Below are positions 1 through 7,468 of a DNA stretch of 64,000 bases, piece by piece. The translations under genes were made by a program, and so were the position numbers. The DNA is taken from contig NZ_LNRZ01000008.1 in the NCBI RefSeq assembly GCF_001468265.1, positions 62,001-126,000 on the forward strand, written 5' to 3'. Source of the DNA: Sphingopyxis sp. H050 (GTDB taxonomy: Bacteria > Pseudomonadota > Alphaproteobacteria > Sphingomonadales > Sphingomonadaceae). The stretch's first letter is position 1; every line of letters begins with the position of its first letter. The notes below the pieces were generated by a model that made no database searches, was not told the DNA's origin, and saw only the letters and a program-made list of their open reading frames with translations.

Positions 1-2
1 CC

Positions 3-1277
3 CAACTGGGCCTGCAATCCGCTTTGCGTCCCGGGGCGATCGAAGATAATGCTCCGAGATATGCGGCCGCCAATTACGAGGTAACGCCCGTCGGCGTACC
101 TGGAACTGCCGGAGTTGAAATCGATGGCGAGGGTGATACGGCGGCAAGAACCGGGCAAGCGACGGAAGGAGATATCCTCAAGCTTCAGACTCTCTCGCGC
201 GGGGGCCTCGCTGTTTCAGGCGGCTATTCTTCGATCGAAGGCCCCGTCGCTTCGGTAAAGCTGGCAAGAACGAATATCGGCGCGCCGGGGCGCGACCTGA
301 CCTTGTCCGGCCGCTATTCGAAGGTGCAGGCGCTCATGGAAATGGGAGCCTCCGACAGGAATTTTGCGGGGAGCGGCTTCGCGGTTGCTCCGGCATTCTT
401 CTACTCGCGGTCGAAGGCGGTGGGCTTCGACCGTAACGTCAATAGCGGCCTCTTCGTACAGACAGCCCGCGGCCTCAACGTTTATCTTGGCCGGCCCCTG
501 ACCCGAAAGCTGCGCTTCGCAGCCAATTACCGCTTTTCGGACGAGGACTTCCTGATCCGCCGCAAGAATGCCCTGTGCGACATCAGTGTGCACGGCAGCG
601 TGTTCTGCAACGCGATCGGCCGTTCCAGCAGTTCGGTGCTCAGCGTCGCCCTGAGCCTCGATCGGCGCGACAGCACGGTCGATCCTCGGCGTGGATTTCA
701 GCTCAGGGTCTCGCAAGATGTTGCCGGTCTCGGTGGAGACACGCGGTTTGTCCGCTACCGGGCCTCGGCAACCTTTTATCAGCGGCTGGGCGATAACATC
801 GACCTGGCGCTCGGCCTCGAGGGAGGGTACGCATCGGGCTACGACGGGCGCGACGTTCCCCTGTTCGACCGTTTCTATATCGGCGGTAACAGCATGCGCG
901 GCTTCGATCTGCGGGGCCTTGGTCCAAAGGTCGTTCCTGCCGGGGCTTCGCCGGATAAGGCGACCGCCATCGGCGGCGAGGCCTATTATGTCGGGCGAGC
1001 AGAACTCTCGTTCCGGCTGACCGGCGACACTCAACGCTTCGGCGCGGTGCCGAGCGTCTTCGTCGATGCCGGTTCGGTCTTCGGTGCCAGGAAGTCCGAG
1101 CTTGCCGCGGGGGAAATGTTGATCGGCAACTCGGCCACCCCGCGCGCCGCGGTCGGCATCGGGATGACGTTCAATCTTGCGCCCGGAAAGCTGCGCTTCA
1201 GCGTGGCGCAACCCGTCAAGCGGCAGCAGGGCGATCGATCGAAGATCTTTGCGATCTCTTTTGGCACGGCTTTTTAG
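3..1277 (+). CDS. Omp85/BamA-type outer-membrane barrel protein, C-terminal part (5' end outside window)
   Basis: The frame is open from the left edge, so the true start lies outside the window; about 424 C-terminal residues are visible. The sequence reads as alternating amphipathic beta strands. It contains the Omp85 signature RGF loop (IGGNSMRGFDLRG, codons around 885-930), preceded by a DPRRGF element near 685 that is typical of BamA/TamA barrels. It ends in an aromatic residue (...SFGTAF), the usual C-terminal signal for outer-membrane insertion. Omp85 proteins insert or transport outer-membrane proteins; whether this is the essential BamA or a paralogue cannot be told without the POTRA region. 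The following genes (XRE regulator, FkbM) are not the usual bamA-lpxD neighbours, which favours a paralogue. Confidence 0.8.
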   Translation, partial: QLGLQSALRPGAIEDNAPRYAAANYEVTPVGVPGTAGVEIDGEGDTAARTGQATEGDILKLQTLSRGGLAVSGGYSSIEGPVASVKLARTNIGAPGRDLTLSGRYSKVQALMEMGASDRNFAGSGFAVAPAFFYSRSKAVGFDRNVNSGLFVQTARGLNVYLGRPLTRKLRFAANYRFSDEDFLIRRKNALCDISVHGSVFCNAIGRSSSSVLSVALSLDRRDSTVDPRRGFQLRVSQDVAGLGGDTRFVRYRASATFYQRLGDNIDLALGLEGGYASGYDGRDVPLFDRFYIGGNSMRGFDLRGLGPKVVPAGASPDKATAIGGEAYYVGRAELSFRLTGDTQRFGAVPSVFVDAGSVFGARKSELAAGEMLIGNSATPRAAVGIGMTFNLAPGKLRFSVAQPVKRQQGDRSKIFAISFGTAF

Positions 1278-1437
1278 CGCACAGCAACCGCGCGTGTCCC
1301 CATCGGGGACTGGCGGCAAAAGTTGCCGCTAAGCATAGCCGTCTGGCAGGGAAACGCGCGCTTGAGGGGACGCGGATGCCACAGAGAAAATATATGTCCG
1401 CACGCGAGACGTCGGCTGCTTTGCGGAGCCGCATGGA

Positions 1438-1854
1438 ATGAGCGCATCATCGGAACCCGTCGGCAATTCGGCCGAACAACTGTCCCAACGGCTTCGCCGC
1501 TTTCGTGAGGAGCGAGGGATGACCCGCTCCGAGCTCGCCGAGCGCGCAGGCTTGAGCAGGCCCACAATCTGGGCGTGGGAATCCGGCAAAACGCAGCCGC
1601 GAAACAGCAATTTGCAGACGCTTGCCTCCGCACTGGGCATATCGGAACTGGAGCTCGTGGCGGGTCGGGAAAATACGGGCAGCTCGCCCGACGAGTTTGA
1701 CGTGATCGGCCCCTCGGCCTGGGAGAGCGGTGAAATCCCTGCCGGCCTCGCTCACCCCCATCGGCTTCGCATCATGATTTATGCCGCGAAGCTCGGCATT
1801 GCCGCGCTCGCAGGCATCAAGGCTCAGAACGTCAAAATTTCGATCGAACTTTGA
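1438..1854 (+). CDS. XRE-family helix-turn-helix transcriptional regulator
   Basis: This 138-residue protein has a classic Cro/C1-type HTH at about residues 14-68 (QRLRRFREERGMTRSELAER followed by AGLSRPTIWAWESGKTQPR). The C-terminal 60 residues match no domain I recognise and may be an effector or dimerisation part. The ATG at 1438 is the only start that keeps the whole HTH. A short palindrome (tgggca-gtt-tgccca, 1855-1869) sits directly after the stop but lacks a T-run. The neighbours do not reveal the target. Such regulators are common in accessory regions and often act on adjacent genes, which here is inference only. Confidence 0.8.
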   Translation: MSASSEPVGNSAEQLSQRLRRFREERGMTRSELAERAGLSRPTIWAWESGKTQPRNSNLQTLASALGISELELVAGRENTGSSPDEFDVIGPSAWESGEIPAGLAHPHRLRIMIYAAKLGIAALAGIKAQNVKISIEL

Positions 1855-1987
1855 TGGGCAGTTTGCCCACCGGCGAACCCCCAAACATACGGCGACAAAA
1901 AATGTCATGAGTCCGCAACCGGGGACTGATCGAGGCGAAGCGGTAGCCTATTTCTGTTGACGTTCGATTCGGTCGGGAGACGTCGGC

Positions 1988-2251
1988 ATGGCACGGAACA
2001 TGGAATTCAACTGGACGGAAGCGGATCTTGTCGTGCACCCGGTTCAGGCGGTGACAGCCTATCCGACGCAGCACGGCGTGGTCATACGGCAGCAGAAGCA
2101 GAACGACCGCGACCGCGACGATGCCGTGATGATCCCACATTATTCGATCGACCTGCTGATCCGCCGCCTTCAGTATCTGCAGAATACGAGCGTGATCAGC
2201 GTCGAGCGTGCCGCAGACTCAGAGCTCGCCGACATCCTCGCGGCCGAGTAG
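1988..2251 (+). CDS. Hypothetical protein, 87 aa
   Basis: A small soluble protein (MARNMEFNWTEADLV...) that I do not recognise. A good Shine-Dalgarno (gggag) lies about 9 bases before the ATG, and composition is balanced rather than the arginine/alanine-rich pattern of antisense shadows. It contains a polar central stretch (QQKQNDRDRDD) and an acidic C-terminus (DSELADILAAE), with no signal peptide or membrane segment. It stands alone between the XRE gene and the FkbM remnant, so context says little about function. Confidence 0.5.
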   Translation: MARNMEFNWTEADLVVHPVQAVTAYPTQHGVVIRQQKQNDRDRDDAVMIPHYSIDLLIRRLQYLQNTSVISVERAADSELADILAAE

Positions 2252-2302
2252 CGGCGATCTGACTGCGGCAATCATCTGCTCACCCTAAGGGCGGCACCCG
2301 TT

Positions 2303-2434
2303 GACCATGGCGAAACTCTCGATGCTCCGCGGCGATCGCCAAGCCGCTCAATCCGCACGCTGCCGTCGCTCGGCCACTCTGCAGACTGGAATTTCTGGTT
2401 TATTCGAGTGTCGAAGCCGTTGGCGAACCCATAG
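2303..2434 (+). pseudogene. Remnant of an FkbM methyltransferase 3' end
   Basis: Reading codons from 2303 to the TAG at 2432-2434 gives ...LPSLGHSADWNFWFIRV... This matches the C-terminus of the intact FkbM protein encoded at 5711-6553 (...FPALGYSADWNFWFIPRV). The twelve codons at 2369-2404 differ from that gene mainly at synonymous positions, so this is an old paralogue rather than a recent copy. No start codon or SAM-binding motifs remain upstream; only roughly the last 20-40 codons can be argued. The remainder of 2252-2649 shows no gene. Confidence 0.6.
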
Positions 2435-2649
2435 GGCCTTGCACAATTAGCGCCACTTTACCTGTCGGACCGGCATCCTTCAGTCTTATCGAGCTTTCTC
2501 GGACGTCTTTTTCCGAGTGACGTTGAGAACGTTGGGCAATCCCAGTCCGACGGCTTTCAGCCTAAACATGTTATCTTCTTGACTAAAAGGCGTCCGGGAC
2601 TTTCTGTGACATTGTCGATTGCTGCGCATATTCTTTGATGGAGTGAGCC

Positions 2650-3426
2650 ATGGCCATCCTGAACCGCGTCCGGGACAATTTGCAGGATGTCGCCGATTTT
2701 GGTCCGACAATTTTGCTCCGGCATTTTGGACGCCTACGTAAGAATCGCATAGTGAAAGTACGAACGCCCGGGGGACCGATCTACGTCCGCGCCGGTGACA
2801 GCGACATTAGCGCCGTCCGGCAGGTATTTGCCAAGCGTGACTATGACGTTTCTTGGCTCACCGCAGCTTCTCGCCGCATGCAAGGTCGTTATGAGGAGAT
2901 AATCGCGCTGGGCGGTGTTCCCGTAGTCGTCGATGCCGGCGCAAACATCGGAGCGGCAACCATATGGTTCAAGCAGCAATATCCGAAGGCGGCCGTCGTA
3001 GCGGTTGAACCGGATCCCGGCAACGCCGAGGTGCTCCGCATGAATGTCGCAAACCTCGCCGACATCTACGTCCTGGAAGCCGCGATCGGATCGGAGAATG
3101 GTTTTGTATCGCTCATTTCGGAGGGGCTCGGCTGGGCAGTGCAGACCGAGCGCGCAACGAGCGGCATACCGATCGTAACCATCGACGACGCCGTGGGAAA
3201 GGTGCCGAACGGCGTTCCATTTATCGCCAAGATCGACATCGAGGGGTTTGAGCGCGATCTCTTTTCAGCGAACACGGACTGGATCGACTCCATGGCCGCG
3301 GTGATCATTGAACCGCATGATTGGATGCTGCAGGGTCAGTACACCAGCGTCCCGTTCCAACGGGCAATGGGCTTGCGTGATTTCGAGATGCTTCACATCG
3401 GCGAGAACATATTTTACATTCGATAG
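2650..3426 (+). CDS. FkbM family SAM-dependent methyltransferase
   Basis: 258 residues. Motif I of a class I methyltransferase is at about residues 92-106 (VVDAGANIGAATIWF), the acidic ribose-binding loop at about 117-122 (VAVEPD), and the FkbM hallmark KIDIEGFE at about 196-203. FkbM enzymes O-methylate sugars or polyketide hydroxyls; the substrate cannot be read here. The start ATG is preceded by ggag at a normal distance. It lies upstream of a convergent oxygenase fusion gene and within 3 kb of a second FkbM gene and a third, decayed one. This suggests a small glycan- or metabolite-modification region. It is somewhat less GC-rich than the core genes further right. Confidence 0.85.
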   Translation: MAILNRVRDNLQDVADFGPTILLRHFGRLRKNRIVKVRTPGGPIYVRAGDSDISAVRQVFAKRDYDVSWLTAASRRMQGRYEEIIALGGVPVVVDAGANIGAATIWFKQQYPKAAVVAVEPDPGNAEVLRMNVANLADIYVLEAAIGSENGFVSLISEGLGWAVQTERATSGIPIVTIDDAVGKVPNGVPFIAKIDIEGFERDLFSANTDWIDSMAAVIIEPHDWMLQGQYTSVPFQRAMGLRDFEMLHIGENIFYIR

Positions 3427-3468
3427 CGGCCCATCGAACGTCGCAGGCGGGCGGAGCGGCCAGCGACA

Positions 3469-4689
3469 TCAACGCCGCCGATAGTCGCCCACCCCTTCGC
3501 CAAGATATTGGTTGTTCGCCTCGCGCTGTCTCGCTGCCTCGTCATCGTAGAGAAACGGAAGAAAGGCATATCGGCGGCCGCGCGTCACCGGCGTTGCCTC
3601 GTGCAGCAGGCCGCACCCGAACACGACGGCGCCGCCCAGCGGGGCGCGATAGGTGCGGGATCCGAATTCGGGAAAGCGAAGCTCCCCGCCGTCGAAATCA
3701 TCGTTGAGATTGATCGTCACTGCGAAGCGCCGATGGGCGGTGCCCTTGGTGGTGTTGTCGCGATGCGGGCGAAAATGCCCGCCAACCGACGCATCGTAGC
3801 AGGCGACGATGTAGCGCTCCATCCTAGTGGCGTCGAAATTGAAGGCCCGCTGGATCGCAGGGCGGACGCATTGCCCGATCCGCGCCCGCAGCGACCGGCA
3901 AAGCGTCTGGTCGCGGATCGTGTAGTCCGATCGCCGCTTGTGACCATGATCGAAAAGTTGGACCGTCTTTCCGTCAACCTCGCGCATGAAGCCGGAGTCG
4001 CTGCCGCCGTCGGCATCATAGAGCGCGATAAGCCGCTTGCAGGTCGCGGCGTCCAAGACGCGGGGTACCGATAGAACAGGCGCCCAGTCGTCCGCCGTCG
4101 CCTCGGCAATCAGCTTTCTTGCCAGATCAAGGCTTTCGGCCGCGCGAGGGAGGAGGAACCGCCCTGCCACGCGCAGCTGACGGTCGAGCACCATGACATA
4201 GGGCTCGCAGTCATCGGTTCCCTCGCGGCACGCGCCATAGGCCGTGCCGATGGCGCGGTCATAGTCGAGAATGACACGGATGCCGGGCAGACGCGTCGCG
4301 AGCCGTCCCTGGGCAGCGTCGGCCGGGTCGTGCGTGACAATGAACAGACAGCAGCTCCGGTCGTCGAACAGCTCGGCCTGGGAGAGGAGGAGGTCGCGCA
4401 CGGCCTGGACGGCGGAGTGTTCCGCTGAACCGGCGAAGAGCAAGAGCGTGACGCGGCCTGCGACCGTATGGAATGTGTAATCGGGATTGCCGCCAAGCAC
4501 GGGGGCCTTGAACCACGGCGCGGGAGATCCAACCGCCGGCTTCGGTATCGGCGCAGATGCCGCCTGCGGCGCGCTGGGCGAAGAAGAAGCCGCGGGGTCC
4601 GGCGATGCACGATCGGCAGCCGCAACGGCGAGCACCGAGGCTGATGAGCTTCGGACCGCCGAAGTCGCCGCTGCTGCTGTTTGGCTCAC
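3469..4689 (-). CDS. Redoxin-like domain fused to 2OG-Fe(II) prolyl-4-hydroxylase-type oxygenase
   Basis: With a GTG start at 4689, directly preceded by a strong purine-rich Shine-Dalgarno, the protein has 406 residues. A frame extension to 4878 exists but has poor coding character. Residues 1-50 are an Ala/Ser/Pro-rich lead. About 52-200 is a thioredoxin-fold redoxin/AhpC-type domain (VGSPAPWFKAPVL...). The segment that should carry the peroxidatic cysteine reads LLLFAGSAEHSAV and has none. About 210-400 is a prolyl-4-hydroxylase-like dioxygenase with iron ligands H309-x-D311 (FRPHRDN) and H363 (LLHEATP), and 2-oxoglutarate-binding arginine near 370-373. Such enzymes hydroxylate peptides or small molecules; the substrate is unknown. 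Flanked by FkbM genes. The inactive redoxin domain may bind a partner. Confidence 0.8.
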   Translation of the reverse strand: MSQTAAAATSAVRSSSASVLAVAAADRASPDPAASSSPSAPQAASAPIPKPAVGSPAPWFKAPVLGGNPDYTFHTVAGRVTLLLFAGSAEHSAVQAVRDLLLSQAELFDDRSCCLFIVTHDPADAAQGRLATRLPGIRVILDYDRAIGTAYGACREGTDDCEPYVMVLDRQLRVAGRFLLPRAAESLDLARKLIAEATADDWAPVLSVPRVLDAATCKRLIALYDADGGSDSGFMREVDGKTVQLFDHGHKRRSDYTIRDQTLCRSLRARIGQCVRPAIQRAFNFDATRMERYIVACYDASVGGHFRPHRDNTTKGTAHRRFAVTINLNDDFDGGELRFPEFGSRTYRAPLGGAVVFGCGLLHEATPVTRGRRYAFLPFLYDDEAARQREANNQYLGEGVGDYRRR

Positions 4690-5387
4690 CTGTCCCCTCC
4701 CCTGTTTCGCCGGCAAGAGTGAATTTCTAGCATGCGATCCCAAGGGTCGGGTCGCGCTATTAAGAGGTATCAAACCTACCCAAAGGTCGATGCAGCGTTC
4801 CCGGCCGTCCAGCGCCGCGGAACGCGCCCAGCCGCAGGTCGGTGGTGTAGATCGGATTGCTGCCCGAGCCGGTGTCATGATCGCGCGTGACCAGTTCCTG
4901 CACCGCCCCGCCGTACCAGGCCTAGGTGGTCGTGGTCGGCGTCACCGGCTGGCTCGACCAGCTGCTGCCCGAGGCGAGCGGTGCAGCAGCTGCCATAGCC
5001 ACAGGTCGTGATGTTGCGGAACGTGTCATAGGCGAGCGTGCCGTACCGGCCCTCCACGGTCGACATATCGACGCTCGTCACCTGCCGCTTGGCGGCCGAA
5101 TGGCAAAGTTCGGGGAAGTTCAGCCCAACGGAGCCACCGCGGCGAGGCTTTTGCGGCGAGGCCTTAACGCGACAAAAGATACGGACGTGCGTGTGGATAA
5201 TGTCTCCTTTGTCGCTTTAGGCGAAGCACACGCGCAAGTCTGGCCCGAGCGGTGAAGAGCCGTGCCGCGACCGCAGGACCGAGCGCGGGGAGCCAGCGGA
5301 AGGCGCAAGAAAGGCACGGAATGCTGCATGGCGAGGAGGCTAAAGCACGCTGATTTTGTAGGACAGCGGTTTTTCAGGGCGCTACAG
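4690..5387. other. Gene-poor stretch with possible decayed coding sequence
   Basis: No convincing gene was found on either strand between the oxygenase fusion and the first 32-bp repeat. On the minus strand, 5081 down to about 4800 gives a Cys-containing peptide (ITTCGYGSCCTARLGQQLVEP). It looks protein-like but is interrupted by frame changes and a stop, and I cannot assign it to a family. GC content and codon pattern are irregular compared with the rest of the window. The stretch may be the residue of a deleted or scrambled gene. The 290 bases from 5420 to 5710 likewise show no gene apart from the leader of the next FkbM gene. Confidence 0.4.
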
Positions 5388-5419
5388 AATTGGGGGTAAA
5401 GCAAACTGTCACCGCAATT
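5388..5419. repeat. 32-bp repeat, copy 1 (possible RAYT-associated element)
   Basis: A 32-base unit running from aattgggg to ctgtcaccgcaatt. It matches the sequence at 7243-7274 at 29 of 32 positions, including an identical 17-base core (aaactgtcaccgcaatt). The two ends are roughly inverted (aattgggg / ccgcaatt). Copy 2 abuts a broken REP-associated tyrosine transposase, which suggests both are its mobile short repeats. Confidence 0.6.
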
Positions 5420-5710
5420 CGTTGGTGACCCCAGAGCCGCCGCAAAAGACGCACGTTCCCGCCAATTGAGATTTCTTTGTCATGCCGCCCGGTCTTCAAA
5501 TTGCCATGGATGCGCGGGTGCTATTTCAATTTCAGTCGCGGCGTTCAACGCTATTTATTAAGGCCATTGAGATAGGTAGGACTGCAAATCTCAGAGCGCC
5601 CATCTTACCGCCGTTATGCGACATAGCCCTGCGGCACTCGTCCCGATTCTGATGCCAAATTGAGACGGCTCCCGGTGGCATTCATTTTCGCATGACAGGC
5701 CAAAAGTACG

Positions 5711-6553
5711 ATGCCATTCCTTGCGCCCATGAGCAGGTTTCGAGAATATTTCGTCCGTACCGCCAATGCCGGCTTGATCGGCGCTCTGGGCTGGCTGCAT
5801 CGCGCGTTCGACGTGCAGACCACCTATCGCGTCGGACCTGACGGCGCAGCAGCGCTGTTCGAGGATAGCTGGTTCACCTACTCGCCGCGGCAATTCGGCA
5901 GTACCGGGAATATCGATTACGTGCCCGAGGCGGAGAATGAGACACGGCGAGCACTATTCGCCCGGGTGCGTGATGGGGATGTAATCTATGATATCGGCGC
6001 GCACGGCGGGGTCTATACGATTACGCTCATGCGCCGCTTTCCAGCCGCGCGCATTATTTCGTTCGAGCCGCAGCCAGAGGATCTGATCGCAAACCTTAAG
6101 CTGAATGGGCTATCCACCGATGGAGTCCAGGCGGTAGCGGTCGGCTCAAAGGCCGGTACGGTGCGGATGACTACGGGAGCGCGGTCGAGCAACCACGTCA
6201 GCGACAAAGGCGACCGTGACGTACCGATTGTGCGGATCGACGATTATGCGGCGGCGAAGGGTTTGCCCGCCCCGGACTGGATCAAGATCGATATCGAGGG
6301 GCTGGAACTGCCCGCCCTGCAAGGCGCGGAGCGTCTTATTCGCGAAGGACAGCCGACGATCATTTGCGAGATCAACCATCTGCACGATCGTTTCGGCACG
6401 ACAGTACCGGACTTTGTGGAGTGGATGCGGTCGCTCGGTTACGAGATTCACAAGCTGACCGACGGCCAATTGCAGCCAATCGAAGGTGATGTCGATTTTC
6501 CGGCGCTCGGCTATTCCGCCGACTGGAACTTCTGGTTCATTCCCCGGGTTTGA
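5711..6553 (+). CDS. FkbM family SAM-dependent methyltransferase
   Basis: 280 residues; an internal ATG at 5729 is an alternative start. Motif I reads VIYDIGAHGGVYTI (about residues 90-103), the acidic loop IISFEPQPED (about 115-124), and the FkbM hallmark WIKIDIEGLELPAL (about 193-206). The C-terminus ADWNFWF is shared with the remnant at 2303-2434. The N-terminal 60 residues form an extra region rich in aromatic residues before the fold. The likely role is O-methylation of a sugar or related hydroxyl, substrate unknown. It is a clearly different paralogue from the FkbM gene at 2650-3426. Its 3' end overlaps a small minus-strand gene by 17 bases. Confidence 0.85.
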   Translation: MPFLAPMSRFREYFVRTANAGLIGALGWLHRAFDVQTTYRVGPDGAAALFEDSWFTYSPRQFGSTGNIDYVPEAENETRRALFARVRDGDVIYDIGAHGGVYTITLMRRFPAARIISFEPQPEDLIANLKLNGLSTDGVQAVAVGSKAGTVRMTTGARSSNHVSDKGDRDVPIVRIDDYAAAKGLPAPDWIKIDIEGLELPALQGAERLIREGQPTIICEINHLHDRFGTTVPDFVEWMRSLGYEIHKLTDGQLQPIEGDVDFPALGYSADWNFWFIPRV

Positions 6554-6722
6554 GGGTCACTTCACCGGCGTCATCGACGCTGACGTTGATCGATACGGTC
6601 TTGCCCTCTGGCGCTACGGCCATCGCTTCGTTCACCGCGGTCATAAAGGCCCGTCGATCGACACGGCCAAGGGCATCTTGAAGGGTGATTTTCTCGTCAT
6701 TGGCGGCAATGCGATTGAACAT
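6537..6722 (-). CDS. Hypothetical small protein, 61 aa
   Basis: A short acidic protein (MFNRIAANDEKITLQDALGR... ending in DDAGEVTLKPGE) with an excellent Shine-Dalgarno (aaggaag) six bases before its ATG. Its natural amino-acid composition and alternating hydrophobic pattern at the C-terminus (TVSINVSVDDAGEVTL) suggest a real beta-strand-containing protein. It overlaps the end of the plus-strand FkbM gene by 17 bases tail to tail. I do not recognise a family. Confidence 0.5.
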   Translation of the reverse strand: MFNRIAANDEKITLQDALGRVDRRAFMTAVNEAMAVAPEGKTVSINVSVDDAGEVTLKPGE

Positions 6723-6803
6723 GGCAACTTCCTTTTCGTCACCATCGCTGAATCAGTGAACGACTGCAACCACCCCAATTGTCCTTTTAGCTTGGGCCCC
6801 CTC

Positions 6804-7238
6804 TTACCTAGGCCTGAGGGCGATACCCGTCTTCGCCTCGATATCTTCCAGCCATTGCGATGAACCGACCGGGCGGCCGATGCTTTCCGCCTTTCGGCGC
6901 GCGGCATAGCTGAAGGCTTCATCGAACGCCTCGTCCAAAAATGCCCCAAAATCGCCGACGCGCCTCAATACCGGAGCGACGGTGACGACGCCATCATTGG
7001 CCCCTTCGCATAAGGCAAGAGGGCTCGACATTTCCAATCCCTCGCCCGCTTCGCCAATCGCGCGCGCACGGGATTGAGCGCGACATAGCGAAAGGCGGCG
7101 ACGAGATGCGCCTCGTCCATCGCAACCGAGTTGAACCGTCCCTGCCATAAATGGCCGGTCGTCCGCATGCCTGCATTGATGTAGCCGGTGTATCGACGGT
7201 GCAGGTCGCCGAAGGCCAAGGCGGTTGGCTCCGCAACG
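6804..7238 (-). pseudogene. Broken REP-associated tyrosine transposase (Y1/HUH family)
   Basis: Two minus-strand frames together make the C-terminal two-thirds of a RAYT protein. The first, from about 7238 to 7030, reads FGDLHRRYTGYIN...GHLWQGRF...FRYVALNPVRARLAKRARDWK. The second, from about 7030 to 6806, reads DGVVTVAPVLRRVGDFGAFLDE...SIGRPVGSSQWLED. The switch occurs right after RDWK, where one base of the expected tgg codon is missing near 7029. The tail GKRGPKLKGQ continues in yet another frame around 6815, so a second frameshift is likely. The N-terminal part with the HUH histidines is absent, and the sequence stops at the 32-bp repeat. The gene cannot encode an active transposase. Confidence 0.75.
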
Positions 7239-7242
7239 GATC

Positions 7243-7274
7243 AATTGGGGTTCAAGTAAACTGTCACCGCAATT
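7243..7274. repeat. 32-bp repeat, copy 2, at the truncated 5' end of the RAYT remnant
   Basis: 29 of 32 positions match copy 1 at 5388-5419, with the same 17-base core and the same imperfectly inverted ends. It begins exactly where the recognisable transposase coding sequence stops, so it may mark the break point of a deletion or be the transposase's own cognate repeat. Confidence 0.6.
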
Positions 7275-7338
7275 TTCGTCATTCGCAATTTCAGGGGAAA
7301 CGATCCCGGCGCCTTGGGCGCGCCCGGGTTGCTCCGGC

Positions 7339-7413
7339 TGGCTGGGGCGGCAGGATTCGAACCTGCGCATGGCGGCATCAAAAGCCGCTGCCTTACCGCT
7401 TGGCGACGCCCCA
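7339..7413 (-). tRNA. tRNA-Gln (anticodon TTG)
   Basis: The minus strand folds as a complete cloverleaf. A 7-bp acceptor stem (TGGGGCG with CGCCCCA) encloses a D arm with a GCC/GGC stem. The anticodon stem GCGGC/GCCGC has loop TTTTGAT, giving anticodon TTG. There is a 5-base variable loop, then the T arm GCAGG-TTCGAAT-CCTGC. Discriminator G and an encoded CCA follow (TGG on the plus strand, 7339-7341). Length is 75 nt including CCA. Its 3' end points to the accessory-like region on the left. Confidence 0.95.
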
Positions 7414-7468
7414 ACGGCCGGTGCGAGGGGCGCTCTATAGCGCGCGCGCGATGATTGCAAGGAAGCGC

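Noticed and set aside
3469..4878. A 469-residue start for the oxygenase fusion
   Set aside because: The first 63 residues are Arg/Pro/Cys-mixed with no Shine-Dalgarno, whereas the GTG at 4689 has an excellent one and gives a sensible N-terminus.
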